A stretch of DNA of 51,553 nucleotides from Tessaracoccus sp. SD287 (GTDB taxonomy: Bacteria; Actinomycetota; Actinomycetes; Propionibacteriales; Propionibacteriaceae), in contig NZ_JADIJQ010000021.1 of NCBI RefSeq assembly GCF_017355265.1, forward strand, positions 1-51,553, read 5' to 3'. The translations under genes and the position numbers were made by a program. The notes under the pieces were generated by a model. The model did no database searches. It worked only from the letters and a program-made list of their open reading frames with translations, and had not been told where the DNA came from. Below, one piece after another: positions 7,611 through 15,141 of this stretch; positions within the stretch are counted from its first letter, which is position 1, and each line of letters starts with the position of its first letter.

Positions 7611-8015
7611 TCAGCGACCCTCGTCCTGGCGACGCTTCCAGCGTTCCTCGAGCCTGTCCATGAAGGCCGAGGACGAGTCGGCGTTGCCGCGGTGGGTGCG
7701 CGTGGCCGAGTACGACGCCGACTTCGAGGGCTCCCGATGCGGCTGGCCATCGCCGCCGCGTCCGAGCACGAACCAGGCAGCGGCCGCGAACATCGCCACG
7801 AAACCGATCACGCTGATGAACCAGCCCCACTGCATGCCGACCAGCAGCAGCGCGATACCGGCCACGAACCCGGCGATGCTGATCGCCAGACGTTTGCCGT
7901 TGACGACCATCGGGCGGCTGGTCCCGCGCAAGGTGTGGGCCAGCTTGGGGTCGTCCTCGGACAGAAGCGCCTCGAGTTGCTCGAGCCGTCTCTGTTCTTC
8001 CTCGGAGAGGGCCAT
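7611..8015 (-). CDS. DUF3040 family membrane protein
   Basis: The 134-residue protein starts MALSEEEQRRLEQLEALLSED, the standard DUF3040 opening. A cytoplasmic coiled region is followed by two adjacent membrane segments (about residues 43-62 and 65-84) and a charged, disordered tail. The function is unknown. In many actinobacteria this gene lies between dinB and mraZ, as here. I chose the second of two adjacent ATGs (8015) because GGAGG then sits 5 nt upstream. A TACACT hexamer on the minus strand at 8055-8060 may be its -10 box. Confidence 0.85.
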   Translation of the reverse strand: MALSEEEQRRLEQLEALLSEDDPKLAHTLRGTSRPMVVNGKRLAISIAGFVAGIALLLVGMQWGWFISVIGFVAMFAAAAWFVLGRGGDGQPHREPSKSASYSATRTHRGNADSSSAFMDRLEERWKRRQDEGR

Positions 8016-8084
8016 CATTGCCTCCAAGCTGTGCAGGCGAGTGCTGTGCGCTCCAGTGTAGTTCGCCCGAGCGCGGGGCAACAG

Positions 8085-8096
8085 TGACGGCCGTCA
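8085..8096. repeat. 12-bp perfect palindrome
   Basis: TGACGGCCGTCA lies in the gap between the tgpA-like stop and the DUF3040 gene, about 25 bp upstream of the possible DUF3040 -10 box. It could be an operator or a weak terminator; nothing else supports either reading. Confidence 0.35.
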
Positions 8097-8133
8097 ACGT
8101 GATCAACCTGATGTCTGCGGTGCCGGGCCACGC

Positions 8134-10365
8134 TCAGTTGCCGGACAGTCGCTGCCCCAGATTGGTGAACAGCGACGTCGGCCAGACGACGCTGCGCGCC
8201 TTGGCGGCCCCGCTCTGGTGGGCGCGCACGTCCTCGGTCACGTACCGCACGTCCTGGGTGAACTGGTCGGGCAGTTCGCCCAGGCCGCGGCTGTAGCGGG
8301 CACGTTCGACCGTCTCGGCGACGCGACCCATGGCCTCGGCCGCCGGGACCTCCAGCACCGCCGCCAGGGCAGCGGCCTTCTCCCGCGGGGAGCCCGCAGG
8401 CCAGCCGGCACCGACGTCGCGCATCGTGTCACGCAGCTCGGCCCACAGCGCCTCGGCCCGGTCCTCGGCCGAGCCGCCGCCGGCGAATCGGCGGCGGCGG
8501 ATCACCTGGCGGGTGACCATGGGCGTCAGCAGCCCGGCGAGAACCAGCAGGGTGAGACCCACCACCGCCAGGAAGCGTCGCCAGGCGAAGGCGTTGCCGT
8601 CGGTCGCGACCTCGAACTCGGTCTGGGTGGCCGACGGGGTGTCCATCGACCCGCTGGTGGACGCCGACGGGTCGGTGCTCTGGCTCGTCGACGGGGTGGA
8701 CGAGGGGCTCTCGGTCGGGCCGCTGCCCTGGACGACGGTCCACTCGGGGGCGTCGGCGACCCCGGCGGTGGGTTCGAAGCGGACCCAGCCGAAGCCTTCG
8801 AAGAACAGTTCGGGCCAGGCGTGCATCTCCTTGGCCTGCACCTGCCACGTATCGCCATTCCTGGTGCCGGGCAGGAAGCCCACCGCGACCCGCGAGGGGA
8901 TGCCGCTGATCCGGGCCATCAGCGCCATCGCCGAGGCGAAGTGGATGCAGTAGCCCTTCCGGTCGGTCAGCAGGAAGTTCTTCATCACCTCGAAGCCGTC
9001 GCCGGCGGGCGCGTCGGTGGAGTAGGTGAACGTGCGGGGGTCCCGCAACCAGGCCTGGATGGCGGCCGCCTTCAGCACCGGGGTGGGGGCGTCGGCGGTG
9101 ACCTCGGCGGTCAGGTCGACGATCTCCTGGGGGACGTCGTCCGGCAGGGCTCTGGTCAGGCCGTCGTCGGGCGGGTTGCCCGGCTGGGCACTGTTGAAGC
9201 TACTGGGGTCGGGGTCGGTGACCACGCTGGTGACCGAGTACTCCAACCCGCGGGTCGCGTCGGTGTTGTTGCCCTCGGTCGACAGGATCATCATCGTCAC
9301 CGGGTCGAAGGACCACTGGCCCGGTGCGGTGAAGCTGCGCGGGGCGTAGGGGGAGGGCAGGTACTGGCTGCCGAAGTTGCCGATCCGGATGGTGGTGGTG
9401 GTCTCGAGCTGGCGCGTGCCCAGCCCCGGCGGGTTGGGCAGGGCGCCGTTCTGCAGTTGGACGGCGGTCAGTTTCCAGCTGTCGCGATCCATCACCGACA
9501 GCGACGCCATCCGCAGGTACTGGCCCTCGCCGGTGTCGGTGGTGTAGTTCACCACCACCTGCTCGGACTGCTGGGACAGGTTGCGGTGCAGCTCAATGGT
9601 CGGGTCCTGCATCTGGATGGGGCCTACCCCCCGGGGCCGCCGCGAGTTCAGGTCAAAGGTGCCCATGGTGGGCACCGCGTTGCCGATCAGCAGCGAGAAG
9701 GCCAGCACCGGTACGCCGATGATGGCGGCCATGCCCCACACACCGGCGGTGGTGTGCTGCCTGGTGGCGTCGTCGTCGACCAGATTGCGGGTCCACCCGG
9801 CCAACCCGCGGGAGGTGTCGGCGGCCAGGACAACCAGCAGGCCGACGCCCAGCAGCACGAAGGACAGCCACTCGACCTGGGTGTCCAGGGCGAGCGCCGG
9901 GATCAGGTACAGGGTCAACATGGGTGCCGCGATCCACGCGGGGGTGTCCAGGGTGAGCACCAGCACGTCGGCGACGATCGTGACCATCCCCATCAGCAGC
10001 ACCAGCAGCAGGGCGGTGCCGGCATTGGGCGGCATCGGGGCCACGTTGGTCTGGATGTGCAGGATGCCGTCCAGCAGCGCGTCCCACACCTGGCTGATGA
10101 TGTTGCCCCCGCCCGGGGTGGCGTTGACGCCGAGCCCGATGGTGGCCCCGACCAGGGCGAGCACCTGCCACAGATGGATCAGCACCACCGGCACCCGCAG
10201 CCGCCGGGACAGCGCCGAGATCGCCATGATCACCACGATCACCGGCACCCCCAGCACCAGGTAGCGGCGGTCGGAGGTGAGGTTCAGCAGGGTCACGCTG
10301 GCCAGGACCATGGCCACGGTGACGGCCGCGGCCATCACGTCTGTCGGGCGGACGATGCGCTTCAC
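8134..10365 (-). CDS. TgpA-like membrane transglutaminase (DUF3488/transglutaminase-like/DUF4129)
   Basis: The 743-residue protein has five or six N-terminal membrane segments (to about residue 215), an extracellular part with a transglutaminase-like core, a Ser/Thr-rich linker, one more membrane helix (about 610-630) and a cytoplasmic DUF4129-type tail. The core keeps the nucleophile in RKGYCIHFASAMA (C473) and the His in HAWPELFF (H515). The third triad position is Glu (E531 in WVRFEPT) rather than Asp. The GTG start at 10365 overlaps the DUF58 stop. With DUF58 and MoxR it forms the common MoxR/DUF58/TgpA operon, thought to act at the cell envelope; the substrate is unknown. Confidence 0.85.
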   Translation of the reverse strand: MKRIVRPTDVMAAAVTVAMVLASVTLLNLTSDRRYLVLGVPVIVVIMAISALSRRLRVPVVLIHLWQVLALVGATIGLGVNATPGGGNIISQVWDALLDGILHIQTNVAPMPPNAGTALLLVLLMGMVTIVADVLVLTLDTPAWIAAPMLTLYLIPALALDTQVEWLSFVLLGVGLLVVLAADTSRGLAGWTRNLVDDDATRQHTTAGVWGMAAIIGVPVLAFSLLIGNAVPTMGTFDLNSRRPRGVGPIQMQDPTIELHRNLSQQSEQVVVNYTTDTGEGQYLRMASLSVMDRDSWKLTAVQLQNGALPNPPGLGTRQLETTTTIRIGNFGSQYLPSPYAPRSFTAPGQWSFDPVTMMILSTEGNNTDATRGLEYSVTSVVTDPDPSSFNSAQPGNPPDDGLTRALPDDVPQEIVDLTAEVTADAPTPVLKAAAIQAWLRDPRTFTYSTDAPAGDGFEVMKNFLLTDRKGYCIHFASAMALMARISGIPSRVAVGFLPGTRNGDTWQVQAKEMHAWPELFFEGFGWVRFEPTAGVADAPEWTVVQGSGPTESPSSTPSTSQSTDPSASTSGSMDTPSATQTEFEVATDGNAFAWRRFLAVVGLTLLVLAGLLTPMVTRQVIRRRRFAGGGSAEDRAEALWAELRDTMRDVGAGWPAGSPREKAAALAAVLEVPAAEAMGRVAETVERARYSRGLGELPDQFTQDVRYVTEDVRAHQSGAAKARSVVWPTSLFTNLGQRLSGN

Positions 10366-11627
10366 AGGGAGGCTCCGATCTGGTCCAACTGGTGCCAGGC
10401 CTCGTCGACGGCCATGGGGTGGCGCACCGGCACGACGCGCCAGTTGCTGGCGGCCAGGCGCCGCAGGCAGTCCTGGTGCTCGTCGATCTGCTCGGGGGTG
10501 GCCCGGAACCGACGGGCGGTGAAGGAGTCGACGTCCAGCACGATGGCCAACCCCTGGGATCGGCTCTGCCGCATGGTCTGCATGGCGGCGACGTCGGCGG
10601 CGGTCAGGCGACCCAGCACCGCGATCATCATCTCGCCGGTCTTGCCGAGGGTGATGGTGTCGGTGGCCAGCCGCAGGTCGGGATCACCTGGGGTCAGCGC
10701 GGCGTCGGTCAGGGCCAGCAGCACCCCGTCCTCGGCCGAGGCCGGGTCCATGCCGCCCGTGTCAATGAGCGCCCCGGCGGCGTCCACGATCCGCAGGTTG
10801 TAGCCGGCGCGCTGCATGTGGCGGGCGATCGAGGCGATGGCCGAGACGGCCCACTCGAAGGAACTGTCGGGACCGGTCCCGGCGTGGGCCTGGATCCGGG
10901 TGTCCAGCAGCAGGGTCAACGACGGGTCCCAGGACTGCTCCTCGCGGCGCACCATGATCTCGTCGCGTCGGGCCGTGGAACGCCAATGGATGCGGCGCAC
11001 GTCGTCGCCGTCGCGGTACTCCCGGATGAGCACGTCGTCCTGGCCGACCAGACCAATGCGGCGGGGGGTGCTGTCGCCGGTCTGGCCGGAGCCGGGCGCC
11101 GAGGCCATCACGCTGAGCGGGACGATCCGGGGGGTGACCAGCACCTGGGTGGTGGAGCTGAACCGCCGGTCGAGCCGGGCCAGACCGAACGGGTCACTGG
11201 CGCGGACCAGCAGCGGGCCCACGGTGTAGCGGCCGCGGGCGCTGCCGATGATCGGGTAGTCAATGGTGCGCCGCCAGCTGCCGGCCACGGTGTGCATGGT
11301 GAAGCGAGGACGACGGCCGAGCTCGCGGGGCAGGGACTCCTCGAAGCGCAGCACGGCCAGCGGGAAGGAACCCTTGTTGGTCAGGGTCAGCGCCCCGTTG
11401 AGCTTTTCGCCCAGCACGCCGCGGGGCGGCCAGACGCGTCGTTCGGCCTTCAGTCGCAGGCCGCTGCGGCTCACCGCCACCAGGCCGATCAGTGGCAGCA
11501 GCACCAGGGCGATGGCGAACCACAGGATGTCGCGCTGGCCGAGGCTGATCGAGACGACGACGCCGAGGACGCCGGACAGGAACAGTGCCCATCCGCGTCC
11601 GGTCAGCAGCTTCCACGGAGCCCTCAT
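10362..11627 (-). CDS. DUF58 domain protein
   Basis: The 421-residue protein has two close N-terminal hydrophobic segments (about residues 11-50) and the DUF58 core GDDVRRIHWRSTARRDEIMV, followed by a VWA-like domain with LLLDTR. DUF58 proteins are encoded with MoxR ATPases and are thought to be their partners, analogous to VWA proteins acted on by chaperone-like AAA+ ATPases. Its ATG lies inside the moxR stop and its own stop overlaps the GTG of the transglutaminase gene, so all three are translationally coupled. Confidence 0.85.
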   Translation of the reverse strand: MRAPWKLLTGRGWALFLSGVLGVVVSISLGQRDILWFAIALVLLPLIGLVAVSRSGLRLKAERRVWPPRGVLGEKLNGALTLTNKGSFPLAVLRFEESLPRELGRRPRFTMHTVAGSWRRTIDYPIIGSARGRYTVGPLLVRASDPFGLARLDRRFSSTTQVLVTPRIVPLSVMASAPGSGQTGDSTPRRIGLVGQDDVLIREYRDGDDVRRIHWRSTARRDEIMVRREEQSWDPSLTLLLDTRIQAHAGTGPDSSFEWAVSAIASIARHMQRAGYNLRIVDAAGALIDTGGMDPASAEDGVLLALTDAALTPGDPDLRLATDTITLGKTGEMMIAVLGRLTAADVAAMQTMRQSRSQGLAIVLDVDSFTARRFRATPEQIDEHQDCLRRLAASNWRVVPVRHPMAVDEAWHQLDQIGASL

Positions 11628-12595
11628 CAGCGGTGGTCGGGAAGCTCCACGGACGCGACCAGGTCCTGCAGGATGTCGGTCACCGCACGGCCACCCAGCT
11701 GGGACGCGGTCGAGGGCAGCACGCGGTGCGCCAGCACCGGTATCGCCAGCACCTGGACGTCCTCGGGAATGGCGTAGTCGCGTCCCTTCATGGCGGCCCG
11801 GGCACGCACGGCCCGCAGCAGCGCCAGCGACGAGCGGGGCGAGGCCCCCAGTCGCAGGTCCTGGCTGGCGCGGGTGGCCGCGACGATGTCGATGATGTAG
11901 TTCTTCACCGTGTCGGCGACGTAGACCTCGCGGCAGATCTTGATGAGGGCCACGACCTGCTCGGCGGTGGCGACCGGCTTCAGGTCGGCCAACGGTTCGT
12001 GGGCGCCGTGGTGGTCGAGCATGTCGAGCTCGGCCTTGCGGGTGGGGTAGCCCATCTCGACCCGGGCCATGAAGCGGTCGCGCTGGGCCTCGGGCAGGGG
12101 ATAGGTGCCCTCCATCTCGATGGGGTTCTGGGTGGCGATCACCATGAACGGTCGTTCCAGCTCGTGGGTGACGCCGTCGGAGCTGACCTGGCGTTCGGCC
12201 ATCGCCTCCAGCAATGCCGACTGGGTCTTCGGCGAGGCCCGGTTGATCTCGTCGCCGACCACGATGTTGGCGAAGATGCCGCCCGGCTTGAACTCGAACT
12301 CGCGGGTGGCCTGGCTGAAGATGCTGACGCCGGTGATGTCACTGGGCAGCAGGTCAGGGGTGAACTGCAGCCGTCGCACCGAACAGTCGATGGCCTTGCC
12401 CAGGGCGCGCGCCAGCATCGTCTTGCCGACGCCGGGGACGTCCTCGACGAGCAGGTGCCCCTCGGCCAGCAGGACCACCAGGGCCAGGTCGATCTGGTCG
12501 GTCTTGCCCTCGATGACGTGTTCGATGGCGTCGCGCACGGCCGCCATCGACGTGACGACTTCGTGCACCTGCGGTGCTTCGGGGGCGACGGTCAC
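11627..12595 (-). CDS. moxR: MoxR-family AAA+ ATPase
   Basis: The 322-residue ATPase has Walker A VPGVGKT (residues 53-59), Walker B in VVGDEINRASPKTQSALLEA, and the MoxR-specific helical insert with TQNPIEMEGTYPLPEAQRDRF. MoxR ATPases act as chaperones in the assembly or activation of partner complexes, here presumably with the DUF58 and TgpA-like proteins. The GTG at 12595 is the best start because AAGGAG lies 5-6 nt before it; an ATG 81 nt upstream stays in frame but lacks such a site and would add a non-conserved stretch. It is divergent from mraZ. Confidence 0.9.
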   Translation of the reverse strand: MTVAPEAPQVHEVVTSMAAVRDAIEHVIEGKTDQIDLALVVLLAEGHLLVEDVPGVGKTMLARALGKAIDCSVRRLQFTPDLLPSDITGVSIFSQATREFEFKPGGIFANIVVGDEINRASPKTQSALLEAMAERQVSSDGVTHELERPFMVIATQNPIEMEGTYPLPEAQRDRFMARVEMGYPTRKAELDMLDHHGAHEPLADLKPVATAEQVVALIKICREVYVADTVKNYIIDIVAATRASQDLRLGASPRSSLALLRAVRARAAMKGRDYAIPEDVQVLAIPVLAHRVLPSTASQLGGRAVTDILQDLVASVELPDHR

Positions 12596-12656
12596 AGGAA
12601 CTCCTTCGAGGATCCGGGGTTGCCCGCGTCCGCAGGCCGAGATTGTGCCGATACCG

Positions 12657-12684
12657 AGCCTAGTGGTTGCGATCAACCTGACCA
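12657..12684 (-). promoter_or_regulatory. Probable promoter of the moxR operon
   Basis: On the minus strand TGGTCA (12684-12679), a 16-nt spacer and TAGGCT (12662-12657) precede the moxR GTG by about 60 nt. The same TAGGCT hexamer recurs at the ftsZ and rpsA promoters in this window. Confidence 0.45.
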
Positions 12685-12772
12685 GTCATCCGGGACGAGG
12701 TGGTGGCGTCGACCGCGGCAGCACCGGGGTCGGGGGCGGCTGACAGGTTGGTCGCAGAAACACCTCCAACTG

Positions 12773-12802
12773 TGGTCAAAGTGGAGCGAAGTGGCGTATG
12801 GT
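12773..12802 (+). promoter_or_regulatory. Probable promoter of the dcw cluster (mraZ)
   Basis: TGGTCA at 12773-12778 and TATGGT at 12797-12802 are spaced 18 nt apart, giving a start point near 12809 and a 5' leader of about 48 nt. The promoter is overlapped by the MraZ-box array. Confidence 0.45.
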
Positions 12803-12824
12803 GGAGCGCAGTGGAGCGAATTGG
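12781..12824 (+). promoter_or_regulatory. MraZ operator array, five boxes at 10-bp spacing
   Basis: GTGG occurs at 12781, 12791, 12801 and 12811, and TTGG at 12821, each exactly 10 bp apart. Three of the units read GTGGAGCG. MraZ is a ring-shaped repressor that binds several such direct repeats just upstream of its own gene, so this is very likely its autoregulatory site. A further GTGG at 12772 is one base out of register. Confidence 0.78.
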
Positions 12825-12856
12825 CGCTTGCTTGAGCCAGGGGAGGGGCCCAGGAC

Positions 12857-13282
12857 ATGTTCCTGAACACCTACAACCCGAAGCTCGACGTCAAGGGTCG
12901 GTTCTTTCTGCCAGCCAAGTTCCGTGACGAGTTGGCCGACGGGCTGGTGATCACCATGCAGCAGGAACGCTGTCTGGCGATCTACCCCAAGGACGTCTTC
13001 GAGCGGAAGGCCCAGGAGGCATTGCAAGCCCCCGGCACCGTGGCTCGGAACCGTGCACTCCAGCGCATGCTGGCGGCATCGGCCTCCGACGAGACACCTG
13101 ACAGTCAGGGGCGACTCACCATCCCCCCGAAGCTGCGGGAGTACGCGTCGCTGGACACCGAACTCGCGGTGGTGGGTGCCATTGATCGGGTCGAGGTCTG
13201 GGACAAGGCGGCGTGGGACACCTACTCCGCTGAACAAGAGGCAACCTTCGCCGACATCAACGAGGACATCTTCTCGTTGTAG
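12857..13282 (+). CDS. mraZ: Transcriptional regulator MraZ
   Basis: The 141-residue DNA-binding protein consists of two SpoVT/AbrB-like halves: NPKLDVKGRFFLPAKFRDEL near residue 8 and SQGRLTIPPKLREYA near residue 80. It opens the dcw cluster and represses it by binding the GTGG repeats upstream. GGGGAGGGG precedes the ATG. The next gene, rsmH, follows after a 187-nt gap that holds a structured RNA. Confidence 0.95.
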   Translation: MFLNTYNPKLDVKGRFFLPAKFRDELADGLVITMQQERCLAIYPKDVFERKAQEALQAPGTVARNRALQRMLAASASDETPDSQGRLTIPPKLREYASLDTELAVVGAIDRVEVWDKAAWDTYSAEQEATFADINEDIFSL

Positions 13283-13317
13283 TCACCGACTTGGAGTCCG
13301 CAGTTCGCGGCTTCGGG

Positions 13318-13378
13318 CCAGCGTCCGATGCCCTGGCGCACCTTCCCCGGTGCCAGGTCATCCTTCCCGGGACGCTGG
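13318..13378 (+). ncRNA. Probable mraW RNA motif in the mraZ-rsmH gap
   Basis: An outer 9-bp perfect stem (13318-13326 with 13370-13378) encloses an inner stem (CCTGG and CACC at 13332-13342 with GGTGCCAGG at 13349-13357). Pyrimidine-rich single strands (CTTCCCC in the inner loop, CATCCTTCCC after it) complete it. A hairpin RNA of unknown function, the mraW motif, is known upstream of mraW/rsmH in actinobacteria. Position and loop sequences fit, but I am matching from memory, not from a covariance model. Confidence 0.6.
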
Positions 13379-13469
13379 ACCGAAACCACGGAAGGCGGCC
13401 CCCATGTCGACAGACACCGGGCCGACTGACACCGTGCCGACACATATCGCGACGACCGGAGGAGGGCGG

Positions 13470-14504
13470 ATGACGACGGAACGTGACGCTGCCCTCGAAG
13501 GCACGCCGCCGACCGACCCGCCCCCAGCCACCCTGGCCGAACAGGCAGCGCTGGCCCACGTCCCCGTCATGCGTGACCGCATCCTCGAGTTGCTCACCCC
13601 CGCCCTGGCCGACCGCGGCCGTCCCACCGTCCACGTGGACGGCACCACCGGCATGGGTGGCCACGCGCAGTCCGTGCTGGAACGCTTCGACGACGTCCAC
13701 CTGGTCGGCATCGACCGCGACCCGCAAGCCCTGGAACTGGCCGGCGCCCGCCTGGAACGCTTTGGCGACAGGGTCAGCTTCGTCCAGGCCGTCTACTCCG
13801 AACTGCCCGAGGTCCTCGACGACCTGGGCATCAGCTCCATCGACTCGATGCTGCTCGACCTGGGGCTGTCCTCCCTGCAGATCGATCGCCGCGAACGGGG
13901 CTTCTCCTACTCGGTCGACGCGCCGCTGGACATGCGGATGGGCCCGGACACCTCCCTGACTGCTGCCGAGGTCGTCAACACCTACACCGCCGGTCAGCTG
14001 GCCCGGGTGCTGCGGACCTACGGCGAGGAGAAGTTCGCCGACCGGATCGCCCAGCGGGTGGTGGCCGCCCGTGAGGACGCACCCTTCGAGCGCTCCGCCC
14101 GCCTGGTCGACGTCATCGTCAACGCCATCCCGATGGCGGTCCGGTCGAAGGCCAAGGGCCACCCGGCCAAGAAGTCCTTCCAGGCACTGCGCATCGAGGT
14201 CAACGACGAACTGGGTGCCCTGCAGGCCGTGCTGCCCGCCGCGCTGGCAGCCCTCGCGGTGGGTGGCCGGATCGCCGTGCTGGCCTACCACTCGCTGGAG
14301 GACCGGCTGGTCAAGGACGCCTTCCGGGAAGCCAGCACCGACAACGCACCCCAGCACCTGCCGGTGGTCCCCGACCATCTGCTGGCCCAGTTCCGTCTGG
14401 TCACCCGCGGGGCAGAGAAGCCCGGCGCGGCCGAGACCGCCCACAACCCGCGCGCCGCCTCGGCCAGGCTGCGCGTCATCGAACGCGTGAGAGAGACAGC
14501 ATGA
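13470..14504 (+). CDS. rsmH: 16S rRNA m4C1402 methyltransferase RsmH
   Basis: The enzyme uses SAM to methylate N4 of C1402 in 16S rRNA. The 344-residue protein starts with the conserved HVPVMRDRILELL region, has the SAM site VDGTTGMGGHAQSVLERF and GIDRDPQAL, the LLDLGLSSLQID and GFSYSVDAPLDMRM motifs, and ends AHNPRAASARLRVIER. The ATG at 13470 is chosen because GGAGGA lies about 6 nt upstream. The in-frame ATG at 13404 has a weaker site and would overlap nothing conserved. The stop overlaps the ftsL ATG by 4 nt. Confidence 0.95.
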   Translation: MTTERDAALEGTPPTDPPPATLAEQAALAHVPVMRDRILELLTPALADRGRPTVHVDGTTGMGGHAQSVLERFDDVHLVGIDRDPQALELAGARLERFGDRVSFVQAVYSELPEVLDDLGISSIDSMLLDLGLSSLQIDRRERGFSYSVDAPLDMRMGPDTSLTAAEVVNTYTAGQLARVLRTYGEEKFADRIAQRVVAAREDAPFERSARLVDVIVNAIPMAVRSKAKGHPAKKSFQALRIEVNDELGALQAVLPAALAALAVGGRIAVLAYHSLEDRLVKDAFREASTDNAPQHLPVVPDHLLAQFRLVTRGAEKPGAAETAHNPRAASARLRVIERVRETA

Positions 14505-15097
14505 GCGCAGTACAGGTCCTCGACCCCGTCCAGGAGCTCCCCAAGGGCAAGGCATCGCCCAAGGGCAGGCTCAAGGCAGTTCCCGCGGCCACCCCCACCC
14601 GCGTCTCGAGGTTCCCGTTCATCCTCGGACTGGTCGCCCTGATCGCGCTGGCCATGGGCGGTCTGGTGGTCGTCAACACCCAGATCCAGACCCAGGCCGT
14701 CGAACTGGCCGCCCTCGAACGGGAGGCCACCAACCTCGGCCACCAGCAGGCAGCCCTCGAGGCGGACGTGAACCAGGCCCGCTCGGCGGCCCACCTCGAG
14801 CAGCAGGCACACAAGCTCGGGATGCGTCCCAACCCGAACCCGGCGTTCATCGTGCTGCCCGAGGGCAAGATCCTCGGCACGCCGACGCCGGTCGTCGGCA
14901 ATGAGCTGGGTGATCAGGTGTACTTGACCTGGGAGCAGGTCGTGAAGATTCAGGAGGACGCCAGGCTCCAGGTGGTCCAGGACAAGCACGCCGCGGCCGA
15001 GGCGGCCCGGCAGAAGGCCGCAGCGGCAGCAGCCGAAGCCGATGCCGCCAAGAAGAAGGCAGCCACCACGACCCCGGCACCCACGCCCACCCCCTGA
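14501..15097 (+). CDS. ftsL: Cell division protein FtsL-like
   Basis: The 198-residue bitopic protein has a cytoplasmic N-terminus, one membrane helix (FPFILGLVALIALAMGGLVV, residues 38-57) and an extracytoplasmic coiled coil (about 60-110) with HLEQQAHKLGMRPNPNPAF, typical of FtsL/DivIC. FtsL bridges FtsQ/FtsB to FtsW-FtsI in the divisome. The position between rsmH and ftsI is standard. The last 70 residues are an Ala/Lys/Glu-rich helix ending TTTPAPTPTP, longer than in usual FtsL proteins. Confidence 0.85.
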   Translation: MSAVQVLDPVQELPKGKASPKGRLKAVPAATPTRVSRFPFILGLVALIALAMGGLVVVNTQIQTQAVELAALEREATNLGHQQAALEADVNQARSAAHLEQQAHKLGMRPNPNPAFIVLPEGKILGTPTPVVGNELGDQVYLTWEQVVKIQEDARLQVVQDKHAAAEAARQKAAAAAAEADAAKKKAATTTPAPTPTP

Positions 15098-15141
15098 GCA
15101 CCCAGAACCCGCGCTGCTGACACCCCCGGAGGACACCACAC

